A program made the position numbers and the translations under genes. From Lentinus brumalis (taxonomy: Eukaryota > Basidiomycota > Agaricomycetes > Polyporales > Polyporaceae), in assembly GCA_001792895.1 (NCBI GenBank), contig MARA01000017.1, forward strand, positions 434,001-498,000: a DNA stretch of 64,000 nt, read 5' to 3'. Below are positions 1 to 10,900 of the stretch, piece by piece; the stretch's first letter is position 1; every line of letters starts with the position of its first letter. The notes under the pieces are model-generated. The model worked only from the letters and a program-made list of their open reading frames with translations. It was not told the origin of the DNA and did no database searches.

Positions 1-134
1 CAACACTTGCACTCACTCATGAATGGCAGAGCACCGGGCTATGGAAGGTGACAAAAGCAGGGTCCTTCATCGCCGTGCATGCGCCTTTACAGGGGGCCTA
101 CGATGTCCGAAGGGGGAATATCTCATTCCGATAG

Positions 135-1617
135 TCATGCATTTCCCGCCTTGCCAGATACGAGCGCCGTCCCGGGTCTGTCGTCCAACTCGAAGGAGTT
201 GTTTGCCTTGAGTGGCTCGCTCTCAGCTTGAGGTCCCTCGGAAGCCTTCATAGCCTGGGGCGCGACTGTGCTCCCACCTGGTTGCGCCATGGGCGTGACA
301 TCGACGAACGTGGTGCCGCCTATGTCGAAGGTGCTGTCTTCCCTGTGGTGACGAATGACGCGAGGCGGCGGGGAGCTCCAGTTCGGACCCCCTTGCGAAG
401 GACCGTTCCGACTGGCCGACTCTCGCGCGAGCCCGGTGCGGACGATAATCATGCTGAATACTATCGAGATAATGGGGGAGATCTAGAGGCCAGGCGCGTC
501 GGGGGTCAGACGACCACACAACGCAGAATAACGACTCACCATGTCCAGTACCACATAGACGACTGTATTCTTGGCGACGAAGGTGGCGAGAGCGATCGTG
601 ATTGTCACCGAGTAGATGGCGCCGCTCTCGATGATGACATGCAGTAGCGAGGTCAAGTTACTATTGGCCTGGTACCGCGCAGACCGCCTCGCCACGGTCC
701 ATATCTTGAATGCAAGAATAACTACGGGCCAAATGAGCATGTCGTAGACGCAGCAATACGACGCGGTACCTACAGGTCGTCAACAAATTCGTTGCGAGCG
801 TCAGAGAATATGCGGCGGTGATCCAGCGACCTGTCTTCTTGGCCAAAGCGGCTCGGGCTGAGGTGTTCGTCAATGTCTGAGCAAAGGTAGCATTGAGACC
901 GATGCACGAGACTGGGGGAAGATCAGCACTACGGTAGAGATATATGTAGTTAGACATACTGATGAGGGCGACCCAGCCGAGAACGGGCACTGCGATGACG
1001 AGGACACTCTGCCATACGACGTAGGCGCGGTAGATCTGGCATACACGATGACTGAGCCGTCGTGGTGCATACAATGGATAGAAAGAATACCCACAACAAC
1101 GGCGTCCAAGATCGCGGTCTGAAAGTCATACAGAATGCTCTTCACGAGGAAGGTAGGATCGGATGCGCCAGCGAAGTACTGGTCGGATCCTCCAAGAAGG
1201 TGTGGGCCTCTGGTGATGAATCCGCGGTACAAGCGAGTGATGTTCACACCGAGTTCCTTGATTCAGCGGAGTAAGTGGGGGTTCTGACAGTACGTTGTGG
1301 GCGGCACACAGACCGAGGTGGAGAGGAGCAGCAGAGCGCACGTGGCAGCGATCATTCCCCAATTCAATTCCCGTCCCCGCGATTCGTTGGTTCGAAGCAA
1401 CGTTCGAAACGTCAAGAGCATCATGAATAAGGACAGTCCTGTCGTGCATCGATTTGGAGTCACTATTGCCATGATTGAAGAGCTGGAGGCGCATGCACCT
1501 ACCATACAGGATCGCTTCGAGCGTAGTCGATAGGATGGCTGCTTCGCTGAGGGAGAGCATCAGGAGTACCCAATCAAGCGGGGTCGAAGGGGTGAAGAGT
1601 TTACCACCCGCTGTCAC
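135..1617 (-). CDS. Seven-segment membrane protein of the basidiomycete-specific type
   Basis: About six exons joined by short GT-AG introns encode a protein of roughly 340 residues with seven hydrophobic stretches. In order these are AAILSTTLEAILYG, LSLFMMLLTF, WGMIAATCALLLLSTS, VVWQSVLVIAVPVLGWVALI, WITAAYSLTLATNLLTT, LLHVIIESGAIYSVTI and VVYVVLDMISPIISIVFS. The last loops carry IIESGAIYS and SMIIVRTGL, which I recognise as hallmarks of a large family of uncharacterised Agaricomycete membrane proteins. The C-terminus is a soluble tail of about 90 residues, rich in Ser, Pro and acidic residues, ending at a TGA at 135-137. The first exon is open from a GTG at 1617 and its true ATG is not settled; it may be the Met at about 1560 or lie in an unseen upstream exon. 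No function is known to me. The family and frame are secure, the 5' end is not. Confidence 0.75.
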
Positions 1618-2712
1618 AACTTCTTATCCAACATAATGTGGGAGCCTGCAGGAGGCTGAAGGGCCATGTCAGAAGGCGGTGATGCGCTGGGTCGTGTATT
1701 TGAGCGTCGCTGTGCACTCCGGCGGGTCGAGGCAGAGTATGAGCCCCCGTGGGATCTGCGAAGCTTCTATGTGAGGGATGCGCACACAAAACACTGCCGC
1801 GGCAGACCTGGCGTCGCTACCTTGTGTTACGTGTAGAAGGGCCATCACAGAGGAGCTCAATATGTTACTAGCTATGTTGTGAGTCAATCAAGATGTACGA
1901 GTACACTATCAGTAGGAAGAGAAAGTTCTCCGGATCCGAGTACGCACCTAGTGTGTATTTCCGCCGATATGTGCGCCTCGTGGGCCGTGGCCGTATGCAC
2001 CTCCTGCGCAAGACACACCGCTGATGCAAGGCACATATCGCACTGTGAGAAGCTGGAACATTGACGACCAACAAGACCGTCCGCGCAGCGCTGAGCGGTT
2101 CGCCCAAAAACAGGCCCGGCGGTGTGGATCCATGGGAATGAATGTGTAAGACCTGAAAGATGGCGCCGCACCCTTACGGGGACTTCGTGTCAACAGTCAA
2201 TATAGCCGCAATCTTTGGAGGTACCGTACGACACTTCATACTTACGACTGACAAGATGGAGAGAACCTCCGACTGTCAGTTGGAGATCAGATTCAGCGGG
2301 ATGAGACCCGAGGGGCAGTTCAGTCAGCTTGTTCAGGGCAGGCAAAACGCGACACGAAGCGTGCCACCGTGCAGCCACTTACTCAGGCCATGTGCAGCTT
2401 GGTGCTTCGAGATTCGCTGCTCGTGAAGCAGAAAGATATGTTGTATGAATACATGGTCTACAGGAGGTTATTGGGATAAGCACATGCAGTGGTATAAGTA
2501 AGTGGATAGTACAGTGCGCCATTTTCAGACAGCAACGACGAAAGTCGAGAGACCAGAAGAGGCAGGGAGACATATCAAAGCCCTCGCTAACAGTACACTC
2601 GAATTGCAAAACTCACGGGTGCAGGAGAAGGCGGTAGACGTTCAAGGAGGTCACAATTGCGAGGGGGATGTCGGAAGGTTGGGAGGATGGCGAAGGAGAA
2701 TTGGTGTAAGGC
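1618..2712. other. Intergenic stretch without a recognisable gene
   Basis: Only short open frames (under 100 codons) occur here, with no family resemblance and no consistent splice pattern. It probably holds the 5' region of the membrane-protein gene and the 3' flank of the broken kinase gene. Confidence 0.5.
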
Positions 2713-4083
2713 TCAGGTTTTGCTACGTTTCTTCTTTGGGGTGCTCGGATTCGGGTGTGTTTTACGTTTGCGCTTGGAGCCACCCGACGTTTCCATCAGC
2801 TGCGTGATCAGCTTGGAGTCATCGGGAATTGGATCCTTGGGTGGCTGGTAGCCCTTCTTCGGTCGCTTGTCCAAAACCTTGTCATCCTCCGGCCAATCCT
2901 CTTGCTTGAGTTCATGCGTGAAGAGCGCAATGATCGCGTCGTGCGTCATAATCTTCTCGGCATCCGCATAGGGCGGGGTAGGTGGCTGCGACTTGGACCG
3001 CTCGCCGGGAGCAGTGGGGGTTATGGGACGTGTGGGCGGACCCGCGACGTCAGCGGACTCCTTGTCATGCCTCTTCGTCCACGCCGAGCGCGCCCGCGTC
3101 ACTTCTGCCGTCTTCCGAGTGGCAGAAGACTTGGCATCATTGGCCGAGTCCTGACCTCCTTTTGGAATGGCGTCGAGGGCGTAATAGGCGGCGAGCCACC
3201 CCAGGATGGTGGTGATAATCCTTTGAATGGGGTGTTCCTCGGTTGAACCGGGCATATGGAAACGCAAAGGCTCGACAGCTTTGATCTCCGCCTTGGCCTT
3301 GTCCCTGCCGCCAGCGAGCAGAACCAGGTCGATCTGACGAGTCCTCATGGCGAAGTACTTCATCTGGCCACAATTGAACTGCCCGACGCCGTCGGTAAAG
3401 TCATCAAAGTAGAGGTGGAGAAACTTGCCGACAGCAGAGTCGGGGCAGTTGTGAGGCAGGTAGCGGATGGCGAAGAAGAGGAGGACGTGGAAGAACGACT
3501 CCAGCTCATCTGGAACGATGATAGCTCTGAACCGATCATTCAATGCATGCGCAGACATGAACTGCCATGTGCCCTGTGCAATAATGATGTCATCGTCAAT
3601 CAAACTCGCTATATAGTTCATGTATGTAGACTTACCGTCCTGTCTGGCTGCCGCCCTCCCAAGGCAGATTCATCCGCGGGAAGTCTCTTCGACAACTCCC
3701 AATCGTTCAGCATCCCTTGCCATCCTTCTTCAGCGTCGTACCATAGGAGGATGTTCCCTGCGCTGATGTCTCGATGGATGATGCCGGCTCTATGAGCGGC
3801 TTGGTGAGCTGATGCAGTCACAGGGGTGTCAGTTCGCGACAAAAAGAAAAGACCATGTCACTCACCATCGATACAACAGGCCAGGGCAAGTACGAGCTCC
3901 ACGCCATCCTTGAATTGATCCAGAGGCTTACCGACCTCCTTCACGACGAGGCGATAGTGCTGGTGGCGCTTCAATGGACATTCTTCTTCTTTCGGATGGT
4001 ACGTCTTCCACAGATCTTGAGACTTTGTGACCTGACCCGGTATGTCTCCGTGGCATACCAGAGTGGGAACGTACTTTATACCC
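2713..4083 (-). pseudogene. FunK1 fungal protein kinase, C-terminal part (gene split by two transposons)
   Basis: This is the catalytic half of a FunK1 kinase, a family expanded in mushroom-forming fungi. Reading down the minus strand, 4083-3866 encodes KYVPTLVCHGD and GQVTKSQDLW, 3808-3637 encodes the catalytic loop HRDISAGNILLW and the metal-binding region NDWELSKRL (the DFG position, as usual for FunK1), and 3573-2713 encodes the C-lobe from GTWQFMSAHALN. The introns are GT-AG (donors gtgagt and gtaagt). A Lys-rich tail (KRKRKTHPN, KKKRSKT) ends at 2713. The coding sequence is interrupted on its 5' side at 4083/4084 by a transposon; the upstream part resumes at 6808-7701 and the N-terminus lies at 18598-18767. 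The catalytic residues are intact, but the fragment has no start codon of its own, so I infer that no functional kinase is made. Confidence 0.85.
4077..4083. repeat. Target-site duplication (left copy) of the TIR element
   Basis: TATACCC at 4077-4083 is repeated at 6808-6814, immediately outside both ends of the insertion. Keeping one copy rejoins the kinase codons for Leu-Gly-Ile-Lys-Tyr-Val-Pro in frame. Confidence 0.8.
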
Positions 4084-4143
4084 GTAGGTTGTCAGTGCCG
4101 GGGATACATCCTCATGACGAAGATGTATCCCGGGATGCAACCT
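4084..4143 (+). repeat. Left terminal inverted repeat of the TIR element
   Basis: The left end reads GTAGGTT then GTCAGTGCCGGGGATACA then TCCTC. The reverse complement of the right end (6807 downwards) reads GAGCAGA, then the same 18 bases, then ACCTC. Subterminal copies of GATGTATCC/GGATGCAACC follow. Confidence 0.75.
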
Positions 4144-5659
4144 GGATATGCGCGGGCACAGTGGAGGATCGAACCGACGACCTCCAGGAGACGCCGAGAA
4201 AAATATGATTCTGTGCCACAACCAATTGGACCAACAACGCTTTATAGCTGTCACTGTTAAGGCCAATATGTTCCCTGCCATTCTGCTGGGCTACAGGCCG
4301 GGCTCGGTCTGGTTCTGGTTCTGATTTTGGTTCTGGCACTAACCTTAAGACAGGTAGTTGCTCTGGAGGCTCTCCAGAGGATGGAAATGCTAACAGGGCT
4401 GATGAGAGACGATACGGAGGACAGGAAGCTGAGAACAAGTGCTGCAAAGACTCGGGGGCAAGAGGGTGCGATGGAGATTACGACGTACCGCAGTAACGCG
4501 TGGGCTGAATGTCGCACGAATTGACAGGTGGGTATCTAGTAGCTGGTAGTGTATGTATGCTGAGCCGCGTGGCGAACGGATGAGATACAGGGGAGAGACG
4601 GAACAGACGGGCTCCAGACCGCGGGCGCTTACGAAGCTCGAAGACGATGTCACTGTAGCTGCGCCAGCGTCGATCGAAACATTCTGAGACTCAACAGGCC
4701 GGTACTACAAGGCGTGGAGCCCTGGGATACCGAATTTCAGGGCAATCCGACCGGACGTGCGTGTCTAATGCAAGTTAGAAGACGGATTGGTGAAGGACAG
4801 GTGCTTTTGGGATGGTGAGGCAATAGTCAGCGAACGGGTCGTCGTACTCTCTCGCAAATCAGCCGCGCAAGACGCAAGCACCGGTAGAGGAGATGCCCAG
4901 AGTTTGACGGCAGATGGGGAAGAGACGATAGAGATATGAAGCAAACTGTGTGCGAGTACTAACCTTGTGATAACACTGCCCAGTACGAACGACGCAATAG
5001 CTGCCGCAGTATCAGCCAAAATGCTCCACAAACTGAGCCGCGTTCTCCTATACGGCCTCCAAGTACGCTCGTAGTAATGCGTGCTACGCGATTCAAAACC
5101 TGTTCTTCGGTAGGGCTTACAGTCCGAAACTGTAGCAGAAGCGCCACTAAGCGGTCTTGTTAACGCAACCTTGGGCGAACAATGCAGCAGCTCGTCTCGA
5201 GACTTGGCCGCGACGTTCCGAGGGTGTTTGCGCGTGTCTGTACCAAGTGACGTGTGAATTGAACGAGATTATGAGAGACTATGCGTCGCACACTTCAAGA
5301 AGGAGAGGGAGAGGGTTGTGCTGGATGACGATCGATAGCTCAGGGACCTGTTGGTGTATTGGGTTGAAACTCGGCAGAGAGCTCCACAATAGTCTTCGCG
5401 TTTGACGTGCAAGGTTTGAGGCATATTAGTTGATATATAGAGGAGCGGCAAGGCGTTGGAGTTCAGGTTGAGGTAGAAAGGGGTCGGACTTTCAAGTTGC
5501 AAGGGGACACACACATGGTATCCTCGTCCTTGTACCCGTTGACTCCCTGCTGCGCATGCCATTAATCGGCCGACTGGTCTTCGAGTCCCGCAGCACGCCC
5601 GCGTGGTTGATGAACGGCGGACCGGCCGCTGGTTTGCGGACACTGGCAGGTGCTGCTGG

Positions 5660-6170
5660 ATGAGGATGCGCGTCGTCGAAGCACCTGCAGCGCCGCGTCC
5701 AGCAACCGGTGGGTCTGCAGGTGCTTTGACGACGCGCATCTGCCACCATGTGAACAGATCAGCAACCCACGTACGAGTCGACACGAGTGAACCCGGGAAG
5801 AGGGACTTACACGAAGATACCCTCTCCTTGATGATGTACTCGATTCCCTACCCGTCCGCAGCGACAGGCCCGAACCCGAACAGCCTCAGCGCGGGGTTGA
5901 CGCAGTTCGCAGGTCGACGTGGAGAGGATCGAGCGGTTCAGAATGTGCCACCCATTGTTCGTGCTGATCAACGGGAGCGAGGGTGGGTGCGGAGGGGTTG
6001 ATGGACCGCGTGAGGAGCATGAGGCCTTCGGTGAATATGTCCGTGGCGAACCTAGTCGATATATACGTCAGAATTCCCTTCAGTACTCATGTCGCGACCT
6101 GACACGTACCTAAGCACCGTATGGCCATCAATGCTGGTATGTTCGAAGTTGATGCCTGCCGCACCGTCCA
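5660..6170 (-). pseudogene. Captured fragment of a carnitine O-acyltransferase gene
   Basis: Three exon-like pieces on the minus strand match the C-terminal region of fungal choline/carnitine acyltransferases. At about 6170-6110 is AAGINFEHTSIDGHTVLR. At about 6060-5820, with frame changes, are LMLLTRSINPSAPTL, NPALRLFGFGPVAADG and EYIIKE. At about 5740-5690 is CASSKHLQTHRLLD. Intron-like gaps with GT-AG borders separate the pieces (for example gtacgtg to gactag at about 6115-6058). In the family this enzyme transfers acyl groups between CoA and carnitine; here only part of the C-terminal half remains, frames are broken, and the last piece runs into an inverted repeat, so it cannot be functional. 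It lies wholly inside the TIR element, implying capture of a host gene fragment. Family assignment is by eye. Confidence 0.65.
5665..5740. repeat. Imperfect 26-bp inverted repeat inside the captured gene fragment
   Basis: The arms 5665-5690 and 5715-5740 are reverse complements at 25 of 26 positions, with a 24-nt spacer. The acyltransferase similarity stops at the spacer, which suggests that one arm is an inverted copy of the other. Confidence 0.85.
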
Positions 6171-6749
6171 ATACACGTCTTGCTGCCCTCGCTTGGGCTG
6201 TTGCAGCACAGAACAGCGACAGGACATGTATAGGACTCGTCTTGCTGCTCTGGTTGGCAGTGCAGGATGCGCAGAGGCGACAGCGTCTAAGTTCGTGCAC
6301 TGGCAGCATCACACAACGAATTTGAAGTCTGCCAGACTTCAAGTGGGTACTAGTGGGAGGTGGAGAGCGACGGGGTGTCTATGGAAGCACCCAGTTGCTC
6401 TTGTTCGTGGTCTTGCGGTGCAGGAGTTAGGCGGCAGCGGCGGGTTTCTGTGTTGAATGTTTGAGTGACCGCTGCCGGCGCCCAAGTACGAGCTCGCAGA
6501 CGCAGCAGCCACTGCCCGAGCCGAGGCCGGGGCCCGGAAGGACTTCTGTGGTCCTGAGGACAATGCCTCATTTCCACCAAAAGTAAACACCTCGCTTCGA
6601 GGAACGGGGTTATCCCCGTTCGACTACCAGCAGATGTTGTCGTCAGATAGAGAGAGACAGGCTGAGAGAGAGGAACCTATTTACTTCCGAAGGGTTGGCG
6701 CTCGACGTTGGGCGCCCTGATGGAGGTCTCTGATTGGTCGAGCACGAGG

Positions 6750-6807
6750 ATGCATCCTAGGATACAACCTCATCGTCGAGGTTGTATCCCCGGCACTGAC
6801 TCTGCTC
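6750..6807 (-). repeat. Right terminal inverted repeat of the TIR element
   Basis: This is the inverted counterpart of 4084-4143, sharing GTCAGTGCCGGGGATACA and the subterminal GGATGCATCC/GGTTGTATCC repeats. The palindrome gives the truncated kinase frame its artificial ending, NLDDEVVS then stop. Confidence 0.75.
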
Positions 6808-6814
6808 TATACCC
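6808..6814. repeat. Target-site duplication (right copy) of the TIR element
   Basis: TATACCC, identical to 4077-4083. Confidence 0.8.
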
Positions 6815-7701
6815 AGCGAGTTGAGCTCCTGCAGCACCGCGCCCTCCCGTTCGATTCCCTGCCGATCCACTCGCCAGGCATCCTTCAAATAGACGAACGA
6901 ACCTCCGACCGCGCCCTCGTCTGTCACGGGTAGCGCAACGTAACCGCGGGTAGCACGACCTGCAACTCCGGGCGCTTGGAAGTGAGGCTTGCCAACGAGG
7001 AACTTCTTGACGGAGCGCCTCTCTTCAGCCGTTCCCTCCTTCTCGAGGACGTGGACGTCTAAGCACCACCACGGCCACTTGGCGTCAAGGGACGCATCGA
7101 AGGCCGCACGGATGTAGTCGCGTTCATCGACATTCTTCGGACGCTCAGCCATACGCTTCATGAGGAGACCGAGCGGCGACGCGTGAGGAATACGCTCTGC
7201 TGACGGGTCGTGGCCACGCTGTGCTGCCGACATGCGGGAGTAGCGGTAGAAGAACTCCGCGACCTTCTCGCCCTGCTGCTTGTAGTTGAACTTCTGGGTA
7301 ACGTAGAGCCCGCCATGGTCGATACGGACGAGTCGGACAAAGTCGCCGAGAAAGTCAACAATGAACAGATGAGCGCGTTGCTGGTACCGGAAAACTAGCT
7401 CGGCGTAGGAGAGGATTTGACCCAGGGCCCCTTTGCGCTTCTCTGCGATGGGTGTTGCGTCCGGCGTGTTGTCGTCAAAGGGATCTTCGTCGGTGGGTGC
7501 ATCCTTGCACTCGATGGGTATATCGACATTAGACCAATCGATGCGAGCATGCGAACCGTTGGAAGGTCTCTTCGGGGCGACTGAAGTCTGGTACATGCCC
7601 AAGTCGACGGACTGCCTCGTGGGGTCGGCAGGATCCATCTTCCCCGGGGTAGCGACGAACTTGTAGCCCGGACACAGATTGGACTGGTTCAATGCTTTCG
7701 G
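6808..7701 (-). pseudogene. FunK1 fungal protein kinase, N-lobe part (middle piece of the split gene)
   Basis: The minus-strand frame from 7701 reads ALNQSNLCPGYKFVATPGK, then SVDLGMYQTS, IPIECKDAPTDEDPF and AELVFRYQQRAHLFIVDFLG, and ends GGSFVYLKDAWR, EGAVLQELNSLGI. This is the N-terminal region and glycine-loop side of FunK1 kinases. It starts at a splice acceptor (taattag at about 7707-7702) and ends at the 7-bp duplication of the TIR element at 6808-6814. Beyond that the frame runs 14 codons into transposon sequence and stops at 6757. Joined to 4083 it continues in frame with KYVPTLVCHGD. The upstream exon lies at 18598-18767 beyond the retrotransposon. Confidence 0.85.
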
Positions 7702-7732
7702 CTAATTAGACGAATCAGTGCAACAGTCAGGA

Positions 7733-7748
7733 GGATAACAAGAACCTT
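7733..7748. repeat. Target-site duplication (left copy) of the retrotransposon
   Basis: GGATAACAAGAACCTT at 7733-7748 recurs exactly at 18575-18590, bracketing the whole retrotransposon. The last two T residues could equally belong to the tail, so the duplication is 14-16 bp. Confidence 0.9.
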
Positions 7749-7763
7749 TTTTTTTTTTTTTTT
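7749..7763 (-). other. Poly(A) tail of the retrotransposon
   Basis: A run of 15 T on the plus strand directly follows the left target-site duplication, equal to an A15 tail at the 3' end of the minus-strand element. Confidence 0.9.
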
Positions 7764-7905
7764 GGCGGTGCTCACTGGAGCCTGACCATACCGGCCTGCA
7801 TCCAGCTTTAGCGGTCTAGCAGCCAAGGCTGCCACACCTCGGGGGAAATGCGTTACGCACACGTTATCGTAGTGTGGGACTCCTCGTCTCTCGGTAGGTT
7901 GGTCC

Positions 7906-10900
7906 TTATCCGTCATCGAGTCTACCCACTAAAACCCCCGATAACCGCATCCAGTGTTCCTGCTGCTTGGCTGGGACGTTGAGTATACCACTCCATGTAG
8001 TCTCCACTAGTTTCCTATCAATAGCCTTCTCACCAAGTCTCCTACTTGTGAGAGCTCTTTCAAGGCCTAGCCTCCTGTTAAGGCATGCGTACCATTTCGC
8101 ACGCGCAACGCTAGCTGAGTGCCATTTCTCTGGGTTCTCTGCGTGCTCAATCGTCCTTTCGCATCTCAGCTTCCATATCAGGTATACCGATTCGGTGATC
8201 ACTATCTTAGAGAACCTCGCGATCGCTGCTGCGTCATTCCTGGGGCTGACTGCCGGGGCCGCAGCTGTTGCTCCCAGGAGGGCCCCGAAAGATAAGTTTG
8301 CCGCTGCGCCGGTTCTCTTCCTCAGTATTCGGGCAAGGAGTCTTCTGATTTCCATCGTCGCAGGTGTCTCGCACTCGACTAGTATATGTTCTGTGGTTTC
8401 CTCCACTCCGCAGGCCGTACACATGGTTCTTGCCTCCAGCCCCTTGACATGCTTCCAGTACGGGCCAACTTTCAGCGAGTCATGCAGGCACCTCCACAGG
8501 AACTCGCTTATCTTCCTGGCAACGTCTCTGTGTCTCAGGGATTTCCAGAGTATGGACTTCGTGAGTCTTTTCCCCGTTTGCTCTTCAATAGCAGCCACAA
8601 CCCGGTCCGTTATTCTCTCGGTGGCAGGCCGTATCCCTTCCGTTTTGCGCGTCATAATGCCTCTGTATGCAAGCCTTTGGGAGATTGCCCGCATAGCGGC
8701 TCCATTGTGCAGGTACGTCTTCTTCGGTGCGGGTAGGGTATCCGTTTCTCTCCACAGCGTTTCCGCTCCTTTCTTCGCCAGCTTATCCGCCTCCTCATTT
8801 CCAGCGACTCCAGTATGGCCCTCAACCCACTGGAAAGTTGTCCTTGCGCTTCTCGCCCGCAATCTCGCCAGTGCCTCACGGAACACCTCGGCGTTCTCAA
8901 CGTCTATCCATCCGCTCTCTTCCCATTTACGGCATTCTTCGGTGAGTCCCTCGATCATATACTTCGAGTCTGAGATTATATGGAGCGGTGCAAAGGGTGG
9001 GACCTTCGCTGTTACTGCAGAGACTGCATATACTTCGGCTACTTGATTCGTCTGTGCGTAGCACGGCGGGACACGTTTCCCTGTGTTGAGCACATGGTCA
9101 TTTCCACACCATACTCCGTAGCCCGCTCTCGGGCCTCTCTCGTCTCCGTCTGTTGCTGATCCGTCGGTGTAGACCGTGACTTTTTCCTCTTCGAGGTTGA
9201 ACGGTTTCGGCGGCCTTCTTGTGGCCGTAGTTCCGGTTGTGTCTTCCTCATGCACGAAGACCCTGAATATCGTTGCCAGTGGGGCGTTTGTCGATATTGA
9301 CGGGTTGAAGGTCACCACTCCTCCGTTTCGTCTCGCTTCAGCGTTATGTTGTCTGCCTGACGTGTTGAGCGTCAGTCCATCCGTGTTGCGGTTCTCGTCT
9401 GGTTTCCATATCATCTCGAGTTTCTCTATGATCTTTCTGGCAGCTGTAGCGCATCTGTGCGGGTTATCACAGTTCTTTGCCGTTCTATCCCGTTCACAGT
9501 CGTAGCATTTGCATGCCGCATTCGACTTATGTGTCTGCTTGTTCTCCAATCTCCTCGCAATTACGTGACAGTCCGCTATCGTTGTTGCACCATGCCTTTC
9601 CCTGAGACACCTCGCCGAGACTGAGTTGTTGACCTGCCTTCCAGGCACGGTTCCAATGTGGTACCAGCTTGGCATCAGGCCTTTGAGGAGCTCATCCGGA
9701 TTTCTCACAGCTACCTTGACATCGTGGTTCTCCCCGGCCTTCACCAATCTAACTAAGTCCGCAGGAAGCTTCCTAGTATGGTGCGTCGACGTGTTCCATG
9801 TCTGCAGGAACGGGTTCATGTACGTGTCCCTCTCCGTTCCGCGTGTCGGGCTTACTCTCGCCCTGTTGAACAGGGAGTCAGCTACGGTAGCCCATTTCGG
9901 CCTTCCGCCGGATAGGTCCAGATACTCTCTGAGCCACGTTAAGTCTATCGCTTCGTTCCTCGCCTTCACATCAAGCAGCCCGATTCCACCCTCTTCAACC
10001 GGTCTCGCGAGGGCGTCCAGGTTTATGGGTGGGTGCTTCTTTCCGTCCCACACGAAGTTCCTTATCAGCTTGGTGAGTTTCTCCTCGATAGTTTTCGGCA
10101 TTGTCTGGACTCTAGTCAGGTACTGAGTTCTGCTGCCCACCTCAAGTCCTACTACGAGCTTCTTTCCTTTCATAGTTGGGCGACGCTTTGCCCATTTGGC
10201 CAGATTCTTCTCAATCGTGGCGATTATAGGTTGCCACGGCGCTTCGTCGTCTATGTGGTTACCTATCCACGCTCCTAACGATCTCACGGCAACTCCTTCC
10301 TTCACGATATTGACATCCGCTGGTATGGGACTATCCGTTTCTGAGAGTCTTCGTGTGGTTCTAACGCTGTCTCTATACTCCAGCGTGCCTACCGGGATCA
10401 CCTCAGTCTTGGGCACATTGAATTTTGCTCTCGCCGCGTAGCACCATTTGTTTAGGATACCCTCAAGGTCATGGTATGAGTCCGTTTCGTGAACGTACAC
10501 CGTGGTGTCGTCCGCGAATAGCGTCGTGATTAACCTCTCAGTTAGTCCAGGGATCTCCAGGCCTCGGAGCGATGAGTTCCGGAGCGCAACCGCCAGCGGT
10601 TCAATAGCGAGATCGAATAGTATGCACGACATGGGGTCACCTTGCCTCATACCTCGGACTATATCAAACGCTGGGCTTAGGACGCCATTAATCGCAACTA
10701 CGCTCTTCGCTCCGCTGTACAGTTTCTTGATCGTGCTTGTGAAGTCATCCGGGAAGTTCAGGTGTTCGAGGACTCGCCACAGGTATTCGTGGTCGATTTT
10801 ATCGTACGCTTTCTCTTGGTCAAGAGCGATGATTGCACCGTTGATCTCCTCTGCTTCACATAGGTCAATTACGTGCTTGGTCAGTTTTGTCTGGTGGTGG

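Larger units (their letters stand above)
4084..6807. mobile_element. Non-autonomous DNA transposon with terminal inverted repeats, carrying a captured gene fragment
   Basis: This 2,724-bp segment interrupts an exon of the FunK1 gene. Both ends carry, 7 nt inside the boundary, the inverted motif GTCAGTGCCGGGGATACA followed by a short internal palindrome: 4109-4131 around CATCCTCatgacgaaGATG on the left, and 6760-6790 around AACCTCgacgatGAGGTT on the right. The seven outermost bases match poorly. A perfect 7-bp direct repeat (TATACCC) flanks the insertion. There is no transposase-like frame inside; instead, pieces of a carnitine acyltransferase gene occur at about 5660-6170 on the minus strand. 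The architecture is that of a Pack-type element: two ends mobilised by a transposase encoded elsewhere, with host gene sequence between. The CAGTG core resembles hAT ends, but the 7-bp duplication does not fit the usual 8 bp, so I leave the superfamily open. Confidence 0.8.

Noticed and set aside
5492..6342. A functional carnitine acyltransferase gene
   Set aside because: Only C-terminal blocks are present, the frames shift, the N-terminal half is missing and the end runs into an inverted repeat.
4084..6807. Classification of the TIR element as a hAT transposon
   Set aside because: The CAGTG core is suggestive, but the duplication is 7 bp rather than 8, the core is 9 nt inside the boundary and there is no transposase to confirm it.
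7967..9046. Long plus-strand open frame (359 codons) within the LINE
   Set aside because: It is antisense to the RNase H and C-terminal region of ORF2, which carries full catalytic motifs; the antisense protein shows only shadow composition (Ser/Leu/Arg-rich).
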